Assembly (NCBI GenBank): GCA_947095985.1
Contig: CAMUPZ010000005.1
Coordinates: 1-31,255, forward strand
Reading direction: 5' to 3'
From: an uncultured Candidatus Saccharibacteria bacterium
GTDB lineage: Bacteria > Patescibacteriota > Saccharimonadia > Saccharimonadales > Saccharimonadaceae
DNA: 31,255 nt
The notes under the pieces were generated by a model. That model had not been told where the DNA came from. It searched no databases and saw only the letters and a list, made by a program, of their open reading frames with translations. A program made the translations under genes and the position numbers. This document shows positions 16,450 through 22,356 of this stretch, piece by piece (the first letter of the stretch is position 1; the number at the start of each line of letters is the position of its first letter).

Positions 16450-16476
16450 GATATATCTCCTTAATTATTGATTATT

Positions 16477-16592
16477 ATCATCTCGAGTTATCTAATCTTC
16501 ACTGTTTCCTCTTTTCGCGCCGCGCGCTTTCGGAGCGCTCGGGCTACAATCGCTGTACCGGAATTTATGAAGACCGAATAACTCGAGATGAT
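16477..16592 (-). other. Long structured element between rplJ and rplL
   Basis: A perfect 15-bp inverted repeat (ATCATCTCGAGTTAT at 16477-16491, its complement at 16578-16592) closes a 116-nt element. Inside are a 6-bp pair (TCTTCA/TGAAGA) and an apical GC-rich hairpin (GCGCT, loop CCGAA, AGCGC). It ends about 10 nt before the rplL Shine-Dalgarno. The rod shape suggests an RNase III-type processing site or an L10/L12 stoichiometry control, both inference. ATTGATT occurs on both flanks, which could also indicate an inserted element. Confidence 0.65.
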
Positions 16593-16604
16593 TGATTGCT
16601 AAAC

Positions 16605-17129
16605 TTAAGCCGCAGCTTTGGCTTCGATGCCGTCTAGTAAACCATGCAAATTGCCACCCAGCGCACCCACGGTGTCGTGGACTGGTGAGAGCAATTGTGC
16701 CACCACTTCGGCGACAAGCTGGTCTTTGCTTGGTAGACCCGCCAACGCTTTGATGTCAGCTTCGTTGATGCTGAGGCCTTTGCCTGAGAAACCACCAGCC
16801 AACTGCAGTGCTGGATGCGTCTTTGCAAACGTGTCCAGAACTTTCGCTGGCATGACCTCGTCTTCGGCACTGATAGCGTAGACTAATTGGCCAACTAGGA
16901 GGTCAGTGTCAGTTTCTTTGTAGGTGTCGACGCCCTCTAGTGCTACGCGTACCAAGCGGTTTTTAACCACCTTGATGACGACGTTTGCTTCGCGAGCTGC
17001 CTTGCGAAGTTCTTGCAGATCAGCCACGCTCAGTCCCTGGTACCGCGCAAACGCTGTACCTTTGGCGTCTTTTAGAAGCTCTGTTAGTTCAGCAACCAAA
17101 GTTTGTTTTTTATCGCGTGAAATTGCCAT
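16605..17129 (-). CDS. rplJ: 50S ribosomal protein L10
   Basis: 174 aa. Conserved N-terminal RNA-binding region (SRDKKQTLVAELTELLKDAKGTAFARYQGLSVADLQELRKAAREANVVIKVVKNRLVRVAL is the expected L10 start in pattern) and a C-terminal helix rich in Ala for L12 dimers. It anchors the stalk on 23S rRNA and normally represses its own leader. GAAAGG lies 6 nt before the ATG. The upstream region carries an L10-type leader with attenuator. Confidence 0.97.
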   Translation of the reverse strand: MAISRDKKQTLVAELTELLKDAKGTAFARYQGLSVADLQELRKAAREANVVIKVVKNRLVRVALEGVDTYKETDTDLLVGQLVYAISAEDEVMPAKVLDTFAKTHPALQLAGGFSGKGLSINEADIKALAGLPSKDQLVAEVVAQLLSPVHDTVGALGGNLHGLLDGIEAKAAA

Positions 17130-17190
17130 AAAAATCCTTTCTTTGATTGAGTTAATTTGTTATGTGCCAATTTGTTAACGTGCGGTAATG

Positions 17191-17315
17191 GAGAATCAAA
17201 AAACGTCTTTGATTCTCGCACTACCAAAGACGTCAAATAAAACTGTTAGTTTCATCCCTCGGTGGCATTTTTACATCTGTTTTCACACAAATCGCCACTG
17301 TCTTTGGTAATGTTC
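17191..17315 (-). ncRNA. L10 (rplJL) leader with attenuator
   Basis: The RNA from about 17315 contains ACCAAAGACAGUGGC and, after a loop, GCCACCGAGG (17266-17257), the kink-turn-like L10 binding pattern that mimics 23S rRNA. Downstream ACGUCUUUG (17233-17225) pairs with CAAAGACGU (17211-17203), followed by UUUUU: a terminator. Overlapping it, GAGAAUCAAA (17217-17208) pairs perfectly with UUUGAUUCUC (17200-17191). The two hairpins share bases and exclude each other, so excess L10 could switch transcription off (established logic for L10 leaders; this instance is inferred). Confidence 0.85.
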
Positions 17316-17321
17316 CTTAGA

Positions 17322-17350
17322 ATTGTAGCAGAAATGACAACAAAAAACAA
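17322..17350 (-). promoter_or_regulatory. rplJL promoter
   Basis: TTGTTT, 17-nt spacer, TACAAT, immediately after the whiB stop codon. Confidence 0.55.
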
Positions 17351-17353
17351 GGG

Positions 17354-17665
17354 TTATGATGATGTTTTTTCTGAAGTGACGGATTCTAAAGCCCTACGGA
17401 TTGCCATCCCCCCTCTTCTCCGTATTGCCCTGCGCTCCAGCTCGGATAACCCTCCCCACACTCCGTATTCGGTCTTTTCTGGGTTTTTTAGGGCATATTC
17501 CCGGCACTCACGTATTACTGGACATTTCTCGCATATTTGTTTAGCTGCTTCTACTGCTGCTGCCCTAGAATTACGCTTCAACCCGTCTTGAAAGAATATT
17601 GTATCATTGGGGCCCTCTGCGCATGCGGCATTATCTCGCCAATATTCAGCTTCTAAATTCAACAT
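17354..17665 (-). CDS. WhiB-family iron-sulfur transcription factor
   Basis: 103 aa. The four cluster-binding cysteines are at 15, 45, 48 and 54, giving the family spacing C-X29-C-X2-C-X5-C. The turn GVWGG at 68-72 and a basic C-terminal stretch (ELERRAIRRRGG) complete the WhiB layout. Wbl proteins bind a 4Fe-4S cluster, contact sigma A region 4 and tune transcription in Actinobacteria and their phages. Occurrence here suggests transfer from an actinobacterial host or phage (inference). Base composition resembles the neighbours, so any transfer is not recent. A TTGATT/TAAAGT promoter ends 6 nt before the ATG, so the gene is probably leaderless. It is inserted between surface gene B and rplJ. 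Confidence 0.93.
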   Translation of the reverse strand: MLNLEAEYWRDNAACAEGPNDTIFFQDGLKRNSRAAAVEAAKQICEKCPVIRECREYALKNPEKTEYGVWGGLSELERRAIRRRGGMAIRRALESVTSEKTSS

Positions 17666-17671
17666 ACTATT

Positions 17672-17700
17672 ACTTTACAATATTATTGACATAAAATCAA
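17672..17700 (-). promoter_or_regulatory. whiB promoter, leaderless type
   Basis: TTGATT, 17-nt spacer, TAAAGT, ending 6 nt before the ATG; no Shine-Dalgarno. Confidence 0.5.
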
Positions 17701-17719
17701 TAGATTGCTATGTTCAACT

Positions 17720-17751
17720 AAAGAGAAAGCCCGCTCCGTGGTGGAGCGGGC
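17720..17751 (-). terminator. Terminator of gene B
   Basis: 9-bp GC-rich stem GCCCGCTCC/GGAGCGGGC (17729-17737, 17743-17751), 5-nt loop, followed in the minus RNA by CUUUCUCUUU. Confidence 0.8.
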
Positions 17752-17794
17752 GGGCGAACCTCCTGACTTTTTCTGTATCTATTTGTGGATTCTC

Positions 17795-17835
17795 TGCCAA
17801 GAGGCGTTAGTTGGTTAAGCTAACGCCCCTTGGCA
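17795..17835 (-). other. 16-bp hairpin just after the gene B stop codon
   Basis: TGCCAAG-A-GGCGTTAG (17795-17810) pairs with CTAACGCC-C-CTTGGCA (17820-17835). The single A/C mismatch on the plus strand is a G-U pair in the minus-strand mRNA, giving an unbroken 16-bp helix with a 9-nt loop. It has no U-tract and lies before the true terminator, so it may protect the mRNA 3' end. Confidence 0.75.
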
Positions 17836-17840
17836 AGAGG

Positions 17841-19214
17841 TCAGTCCTCCGAGCATGCCGTCTGACGACGGCGCACCCAGAGGACAACGCCTCCGAGGGC
17901 CGCTAGCGCAATCGCGCTAGTGGCAACATTTTCGGCAGCGCCAGTCACTGGCAGTTTGAACTGCCGTGGTGCCGGCGTCGGGCTCGGCTCTGGAGTTGCG
18001 CTTGGCGTAGGCGTCGGAGTCGGTGTCGCCGACGGTGTAGGGCTCGGAGCCGGGGTTGCCGACGGCGTGGGTGCCGGGGTTGGAGCCGGAGTCGGAGTGG
18101 TGTCGAACCCGGCGTTGCCGCCAGACTCCTTTCTTGTCACTTTCGTACTTACCTCCCAGGACTTATCCTGGGAGGTAATATTCACAGAGTCAGTCCACGG
18201 ACCTGGATCCGTGGCGCTGACGTCAATGTTAAGTTGGAAACGAGCCTTTTCTCCCCGATCCAGCTTGACATTGAGAACTGCCTTGTCGTTAGCACAGCTA
18301 ACGACATCAGGCTCCATGAAGCGGACATACTTAGGCTGACCCCAGGGGCCAGCCTCAGAGTAGACACCAATCCGTCCAGTCAGCAGTCGATCACAATTGA
18401 ACGACTGACCTGAGGAGATTAGTGTGTCTGTCACGACGAACTCTTGTCCGTCGTGATGGGCCGTAGGCAGTACAATCGTAACTTTTTGTTGCGATCCATC
18501 CACGGACCCCCACTTGGAGGGTCTTACTCCGGGATGCGAGCACCCGTTACAGGTGCCCACGCTAATGACCGTTCGGCGGATGACCCCGTCGATGTTCCAG
18601 ATAAGATCCCGGGTTTCCCCGGGAACCAGAGCAGACGACATGTGGACGCGCCACCAGGACGAAGCATGGAAGTCCTTGCGACCAGGGACTTCCACCTCAC
18701 TAGTCAATGTGATGACCACGGTGTGGTCGGCGGAGTAGGTGGCGTGTCCGATGGTAACCCCTTCTGGGGTCGTCATCGGGATTGGTGTGAAGCCACCATC
18801 CGCGCCAAGTTCACTCGGCACGGTGATCGTTGCGGAGTCTCCTCCGCAATGCCCTTGTTCCAGATCTAGTAGGACAGAAAACTCCACCGCCTCGTAGGCG
18901 GTGAACTCCTCCGAACCATCCAGAGTCCGGAGGGTTGTGCTAATCTCCCCAGGAGAAATATCCTGAGGGGTGCAAGAGGCGGGTCCGTTGTCAGTGGTTG
19001 CCGCTGTGGCGACACCAGACGAAGACTGAGTCTCGTTGCCGGTATCCGCTACTGTGGTAGCGGCACCGGTCGACTGAGCTTCGGTGGTGATACTGGACGA
19101 CTGGAGTGACGCCTCATCGGCGCGCGTTACTCCTCCGAAGAGGAATGCCACGAATAGTGTGACAAAGGCCGCCACGATAGGCGCCCTCAATGGGGTCTTA
19201 CGGTGCTGATGCAT
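17841..19214 (-). CDS. Gene B: LPVTG-anchored adhesin-like surface protein with hairpin-dense mRNA
   Basis: 457 aa. Signal peptide with basic start MHQHRKTPLR, hydrophobic core and cleavage near TRA-DEA (about residue 33). A Ser/Thr-rich segment leads to beta-rich regions (about 80-370) whose strands (FSVLLDLEQGHCGGDSATITVPSELG, DGQEFVVTDTLISSGQSF) resemble Ig-like adhesin domains of Gram-positive MSCRAMM proteins. Six Cys suggest disulfides. A Pro-Thr-Ser-Ala repeat stalk (about 373-420) precedes LPVTG, a hydrophobic helix and the basic RRRQ tail: a sortase substrate. Composition is clearly more GC-rich than the neighbours, nearer to actinobacterial hosts. The coding region carries about 20 perfect hairpins. 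AAGGA lies 8 nt before the ATG, which sits in a hairpin apex. Binding target unknown; host contact is plausible. Confidence 0.87.
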   Translation of the reverse strand: MHQHRKTPLRAPIVAAFVTLFVAFLFGGVTRADEASLQSSSITTEAQSTGAATTVADTGNETQSSSGVATAATTDNGPASCTPQDISPGEISTTLRTLDGSEEFTAYEAVEFSVLLDLEQGHCGGDSATITVPSELGADGGFTPIPMTTPEGVTIGHATYSADHTVVITLTSEVEVPGRKDFHASSWWRVHMSSALVPGETRDLIWNIDGVIRRTVISVGTCNGCSHPGVRPSKWGSVDGSQQKVTIVLPTAHHDGQEFVVTDTLISSGQSFNCDRLLTGRIGVYSEAGPWGQPKYVRFMEPDVVSCANDKAVLNVKLDRGEKARFQLNIDVSATDPGPWTDSVNITSQDKSWEVSTKVTRKESGGNAGFDTTPTPAPTPAPTPSATPAPSPTPSATPTPTPTPSATPEPSPTPAPRQFKLPVTGAAENVATSAIALAALGGVVLWVRRRQTACSED

Positions 19215-19222
19215 TTCGCATC
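17857..19222 (-). other. Array of short RNA hairpins through gene B
   Basis: Arms: 17857-17862/17867-17872; 17903-17909/17914-17920; 17950-17956/17959-17965; 18149-18161/18166-18178 (13 bp); 18189-18193+18195-18201/18208-18214+18217-18221; 18284-18293/18297-18306 (10); 18333-18342/18346-18355 (10, one G-U); 18384-18389/18402-18407; 18431-18438/18449-18456; 18505-18511/18517-18523 (one G-U); 18607-18613/18618-18624 (GAAA loop); 18667-18675/18686-18694; 18714-18719/18723-18728; 18748-18753+18757-18761/18766-18770+18774-18779; 18830-18837/18842-18849 (GAGA loop); 18885-18892/18896-18903; 18908-18916/18925-18933 (one G-U); 18947-18954/18961-18969 (bulge); 19039-19043+19046-19052/19057-19063+19065-19069; 19131-19135/19140-19144 (UUCG loop); 19208-19212/19218-19222. 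At least six perfect stems of 8 bp or more against about 0.2 expected at random. Confidence 0.8.
17968..18096 (-). repeat. Pro/Thr/Ser/Ala codon repeat of gene B stalk
   Basis: Degenerate tandem repeats of TPTPSA/TPAP-type units encode the extended cell-wall-spanning stalk. Repeat number may vary between strains. Confidence 0.75.
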
Positions 19223-19319
19223 CTTTCTCTCGTGTAGCAAATCTAGATACAGATGTTAAGGTTCTTATCCAGCTAGGCTGGAAATCAAGAGACTCTCGAA
19301 CATCAGTACCTAGGTGGAC
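19223..19319 (-). promoter_or_regulatory. Structured leader of gene B
   Basis: From a predicted start near 19319, GAUGUU (19304-19299) pairs with AACAUC (19257-19252), enclosing a hairpin UCCAGC/GCUGGA (19282-19277 with 19273-19268). Palindromes ACCTAGGT and ATCTAGAT flank it. The leader ends in GAGAAAGGA. No known regulatory RNA family is recognised. Confidence 0.5.
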
Positions 19320-19325
19320 TTTGCT

Positions 19326-19353
19326 ATTTTAGCATAAAATCCTAAAAAAGCAA
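19326..19353 (-). promoter_or_regulatory. Gene B promoter
   Basis: TTGCTT (19353-19348), 16-nt spacer, extended TGC TAAAAT (19331-19326). Confidence 0.5.
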
Positions 19354-19361
19354 TAGTCTAA

Positions 19362-19391
19362 TAAAAAATCCCGCCAGAATCGACGGGATTT
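19362..19391 (-). terminator. rplA terminator
   Basis: RNA stem AAAUCCCGUC/GGCGGGAUUU (one U-G) followed by a U-run. Confidence 0.82.
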
Positions 19392-19411
19392 AACTGCCTG
19401 AAATATAAAGA

Positions 19412-20419
19412 TTACAGAGAGTTCTCTACTTTAATGCCAGGACCCATAGTTGTGGCGATTGCGACGCTCTTAATGTAAATACCCTTTAAGCTGGATGGCT
19501 TTTGAGAGTTTAAGCTGGTTAAGAATGCGCGTGCGTTTTCTGCCAATTTTTCAGTACCGAATGATACTTTTCCGATTGATAAGTGAACGATGGCTTGCTT
19601 ATCAACGCGATATTCAACTTTTCCGGCCTTTGCTTCAGAGACGGCTTTAGCGACGTCGGCAGCAACGGTGCCAGACTTTGGATTTGGCATCAAACCGCGT
19701 GGGCCAAGCAATCGTGCGTACTTACCAAGCTTTGGCATGTACTGCGGAGTTGCAACCAAAATATCGAAGTTCAATTCTTCCTTATCCAATTGGTTTAGGA
19801 ATTCTTCGTCACCAATGATGTCAGCGCCAGCTTTTTTAGCGGCAGCATGTTCTGATTCTGGTGCGAAAACTGCTACGCGAACATCCTTACCTGTACCGTG
19901 TGGTAATGCTACGGTCGAACGGATGTTTTGGTCGGCTTGGCGTGGGTCGACACCCAAGCGGATGTGGACTTCAACGCTAGCATCAAACTTGACTGGGCTG
20001 GTTTCAGTGGCCAATTTCAAAGCCTCGTCTAAGCTGTACAATTTGTTCTTCTCGATGTTTTTTGCGACTTCCTGGTATTTTTTACCGCGGCGCTCCAAGC
20101 GTGGACGAGTAACTGGCTTTGGGCCTTTCTTTACGTGAGCCTCAGCATCGTCAGACTGTGGAGTGGTGTCGCCAACTTCCTTGCGAGCTTCCTTCTCTGC
20201 TTTTTCAGCAGCTTCATCTAGGGCTTTTTGACTACGCTTGCCAGATTTGGCAACTACGGCTTCACGTTCAGCGACGACATCTTTGTCTTTGTTGTCGTGA
20301 GATTTGGTTGTATCGGCAGCTTCTGCAATTGCTGCCTCGATTTCAGCGATTGTGTTTTTCTCGCTGACTGCTAATTTTAGTTCTGCTGCTTTTTCCAGCA
20401 ACTCGGCTTTTTTTGCCAT
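19412..20419 (-). CDS. rplA: 50S ribosomal protein L1 with N-terminal extension
   Basis: 335 aa from ATG 20419, which has GAAAGGA 7 nt upstream; a more distal in-frame ATG at 20482 lacks one. The L1 body begins near residue 108 (RRGKKYQEVAKNIEKNKLYSLDEALKL) and is complete, including GPRGLMPNPKSGTV. The extra N-terminal about 105 residues start with AKKAELLEKAAELKLAVSEKNTIAEIEAAI, resembling a SAP/Rho-N helix-extended-loop-helix nucleic-acid domain, followed by a highly charged linker. L1 binds 23S rRNA at the E-site stalk and usually represses its own operon. Separated from rplK by tsaC, eno and a small gene. Confidence 0.95.
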   Translation of the reverse strand: MAKKAELLEKAAELKLAVSEKNTIAEIEAAIAEAADTTKSHDNKDKDVVAEREAVVAKSGKRSQKALDEAAEKAEKEARKEVGDTTPQSDDAEAHVKKGPKPVTRPRLERRGKKYQEVAKNIEKNKLYSLDEALKLATETSPVKFDASVEVHIRLGVDPRQADQNIRSTVALPHGTGKDVRVAVFAPESEHAAAKKAGADIIGDEEFLNQLDKEELNFDILVATPQYMPKLGKYARLLGPRGLMPNPKSGTVAADVAKAVSEAKAGKVEYRVDKQAIVHLSIGKVSFGTEKLAENARAFLTSLNSQKPSSLKGIYIKSVAIATTMGPGIKVENSL

Positions 20420-20505
20420 GATAATCCTTTCTGTGGTACGAACGGCGATTCGTGACTCTACGACGGACCCGCCTCCCAGCATTGATTGATAGTGATGAAA
20501 TTATA
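20420..20505 (-). promoter_or_regulatory. rplA promoter and structured leader
   Basis: Extended TGG TATAAT (20505-20500), predicted start near 20493, leader of about 73 nt with a 5-bp hairpin (ACGAA/TTCGT, 20453-20449 with 20442-20438). L1 autoregulation is possible but I cannot confirm an L1 binding motif. Confidence 0.5.
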
Positions 20506-20532
20506 CCATATTTTTAGAGATTGAGGCAAATG

Positions 20533-20561
20533 TTTACTTTTATGGAGAAGGATTGTATAAT
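20533..20561 (+). promoter_or_regulatory. Promoter of the 20571 gene
   Basis: TTTACT, 17-nt spacer, TATAAT ending 9 nt before ATG 20571; predicted leader is 3-4 nt. Confidence 0.65.
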
Positions 20562-20570
20562 ATAACAATT

Positions 20571-20960
20571 ATGAGAGAGAGATTAAATAGCCCAGACGAC
20601 CCCATTTTACATCATCCGGCTGGTATAAATTTTCCGAAGCGATGCAGTGGCTGTCCGTATATAACGGGAACCCTAGAAAGATTATCGAATCTTAAGCTTT
20701 TAGCGAATGAACTTGCAGAACGTGCGCTTAATGGAACAGACGATGAACGTGCTGCTGCTATTGCTATTCTAGATGCGTTAGGTGAAGCTACTGAAGAGGG
20801 TCAATTGCTAGTTGATAAGTTGACGAGCGGATGTGCTGGTCGCGTGGATATTGAGGGGTCTAACGGTATGATACGCGTAACAGGTTCTATGTGTGGCAGT
20901 ATGGAATTGTCTGGTGGGTATAATATAGAGCCCGCGGAAGTGCAGCGTGAGCTAAAGTAA
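20571..20960 (+). CDS. Hypothetical protein with CxxC, 129 aa
   Basis: No family recognised. Start ATG 20571 chosen because an upstream in-frame TTG at 20553 overlaps the -10 box. CSGCPYITGTLERL (about 23-36) has a CxxC that may bind metal or be redox-active. The middle is an Ala/Glu-rich helix (LLANELAERALNGTDDERAAAIAILDALGEATEEG), and the end has two further Cys (SGCAG, GSMCGSM). Soluble, acidic. It lies 60 nt upstream of eno on the same strand, but eno has its own promoter-like sequence. Confidence 0.68.
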   Translation: MRERLNSPDDPILHHPAGINFPKRCSGCPYITGTLERLSNLKLLANELAERALNGTDDERAAAIAILDALGEATEEGQLLVDKLTSGCAGRVDIEGSNGMIRVTGSMCGSMELSGGYNIEPAEVQRELK

Positions 20961-20983
20961 TTGATAATTATACTGCCGCCAAA

Positions 20984-21013
20984 TTAACGTATAGTTACTA
21001 TTTTTGATAAACT
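20984..21013 (+). promoter_or_regulatory. eno promoter, leaderless type
   Basis: TTAACG, 18-nt spacer, TAAACT ending 7 nt before the ATG; no Shine-Dalgarno is present. Confidence 0.45.
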
Positions 21014-21020
21014 AGTAACT

Positions 21021-22301
21021 ATGGACATAACAATTACAAACATACAGGCAAGGCAAATTTTAGATTCACGTGGTAATCCGACGGTTGAGGCTGACGTAAT
21101 TCTGAGTGACGGTTCTTTTGGGCGGGCGGCCGTTCCCTCTGGCGCGAGTACCGGGTCGTTTGAGGCGGTTGAGTTGAGGGATGGTGAACTAGCGTTTGGC
21201 GGCAAAGGTGTACTTCGGGCGGTTGATAACGTTAATAATGAAATCGCTCAGGCTTTAAAAGGAATGAGTCCGTTTGATCAGGCGGCAATTGACAATAAAA
21301 TGAAATCTCTGGATGGTACGCCAAATAAGGCGCGCTTGGGGGCAAATGCAATTTTAGCGGTGTCGTTGGCTGTAGCGAAGGCTGCCGCCAAGTCACGTGG
21401 TGTTGAACTTTATCAATATGTGAACAATTTGGCGGGTAGTCCGTTCATGTCTCTGCCGATGCCGATGATTAATGTGATGAACGGTGGCCAGCATGCGCTA
21501 GGTGCGACTGATTTTCAGGAATATATGATTATTCCAACTAGCGCAGCGACCTTTGCTGACGCGGTTCGGATGAGTGCTGAGGTGTTTCACGCGTTAGCAA
21601 AAATATTGAAAGATGAGGGTTATCCGACGACGGTTGGTGATGAGGGCGGCTATGCGCCGCATGTCAGAAATGGCAACATGGAGCCAATTCTGCTGTTGAC
21701 TAGAGCGATTGAACAGGCCGGCTATAAATTGGGCGTTGACTTTGGGTTTGCGCTGGATGTGGCGGCAAGTGAGCTGTATAAAGAGGGCAAATATCACTTG
21801 TCGACTGAGCGCCGTGTATTGTCGGCTGATGAAATGATTCGCACATATAAGGCGCTGCTTGGGCGTGTGCCGGTGCTTTCGATTGAGGATGGCTTAAATG
21901 AAGAAGCCTGGGAGGATTGGGAGAAGATGACAGCAGATTTGGGGCACTTTGCTCAGTTGGTTGGTGATGATCTTCTGGTAACGAATGTTGAGCGATTGAA
22001 GCGTGGAATTGAGGAAAAAGCTGGCAATGCTATTTTAATTAAGCCAAATCAAATTGGCACATTGACTGAGACAATTCAAGCTGTCGTGATGGCGAAAAAT
22101 GCTGGCTGGAATACCGTAATGAGCCATCGGTCGGGTGAAACTGAGGATGTGACGATTTCTCATTTGGCAGTTGGACTGGGTACGGGTCAGATTAAGACTG
22201 GCTCGATGTCTCGCTCGGAGCGAATTGCCAAATATAATGAGCTGCTGAGAATTGCGGAAAAGCGTCCAGATTTGGAAATTGCCCATCCGTTTGTCAGATA
22301 A
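21021..22301 (+). CDS. eno: Enolase
   Basis: 426 aa, full length. It converts 2-phosphoglycerate to phosphoenolpyruvate in glycolysis. Signature features: ARQILDSRGNPTVE start, SGASTG loop, HALGATDFQEYMI, the catalytic Glu region VGDEGGYAP, metal ligands in LSIEDGLNEEAWEDW and VGDDLLVTN, catalytic Lys in ILIKPNQIGTLTET, and SHRSGETED. MDITITNIQARQ is the usual start, and no Shine-Dalgarno precedes it. It is transcribed against the surrounding ribosomal genes. Confidence 0.98.
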   Translation: MDITITNIQARQILDSRGNPTVEADVILSDGSFGRAAVPSGASTGSFEAVELRDGELAFGGKGVLRAVDNVNNEIAQALKGMSPFDQAAIDNKMKSLDGTPNKARLGANAILAVSLAVAKAAAKSRGVELYQYVNNLAGSPFMSLPMPMINVMNGGQHALGATDFQEYMIIPTSAATFADAVRMSAEVFHALAKILKDEGYPTTVGDEGGYAPHVRNGNMEPILLLTRAIEQAGYKLGVDFGFALDVAASELYKEGKYHLSTERRVLSADEMIRTYKALLGRVPVLSIEDGLNEEAWEDWEKMTADLGHFAQLVGDDLLVTNVERLKRGIEEKAGNAILIKPNQIGTLTETIQAVVMAKNAGWNTVMSHRSGETEDVTISHLAVGLGTGQIKTGSMSRSERIAKYNELLRIAEKRPDLEIAHPFVR

Positions 22302-22307
22302 TCTACG

Positions 22308-22347
22308 AAAAAAGCTTCCCTTTTAGGTATCTAACGGGAAGTTTTTT
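22308..22347. terminator. Bidirectional terminator between eno and tsaC
   Basis: CTTCCC (22315-22320) pairs with GGGAAG (22336-22341), flanked by six A on the left and six T on the right. Confidence 0.82.
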
Positions 22348-22356
22348 GTTTGAAAA

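Noticed and set aside
16477..16592. Reading the rplJ-rplL element as a MITE
   Set aside because: Only one copy is visible here and the flanking ATTGATT repeats partly overlap the inverted repeat; kept only as an alternative.
17841..19214. Hairpins in gene B as intrinsic terminators or attC-like recombination sites
   Set aside because: They lack U-tracts, lie inside an intact reading frame, share no common sequence, and no integrase is present.
20419..20482. Upstream ATG of rplA giving 21 more residues
   Set aside because: No Shine-Dalgarno before it, whereas ATG 20419 has GAAAGGA at good distance.
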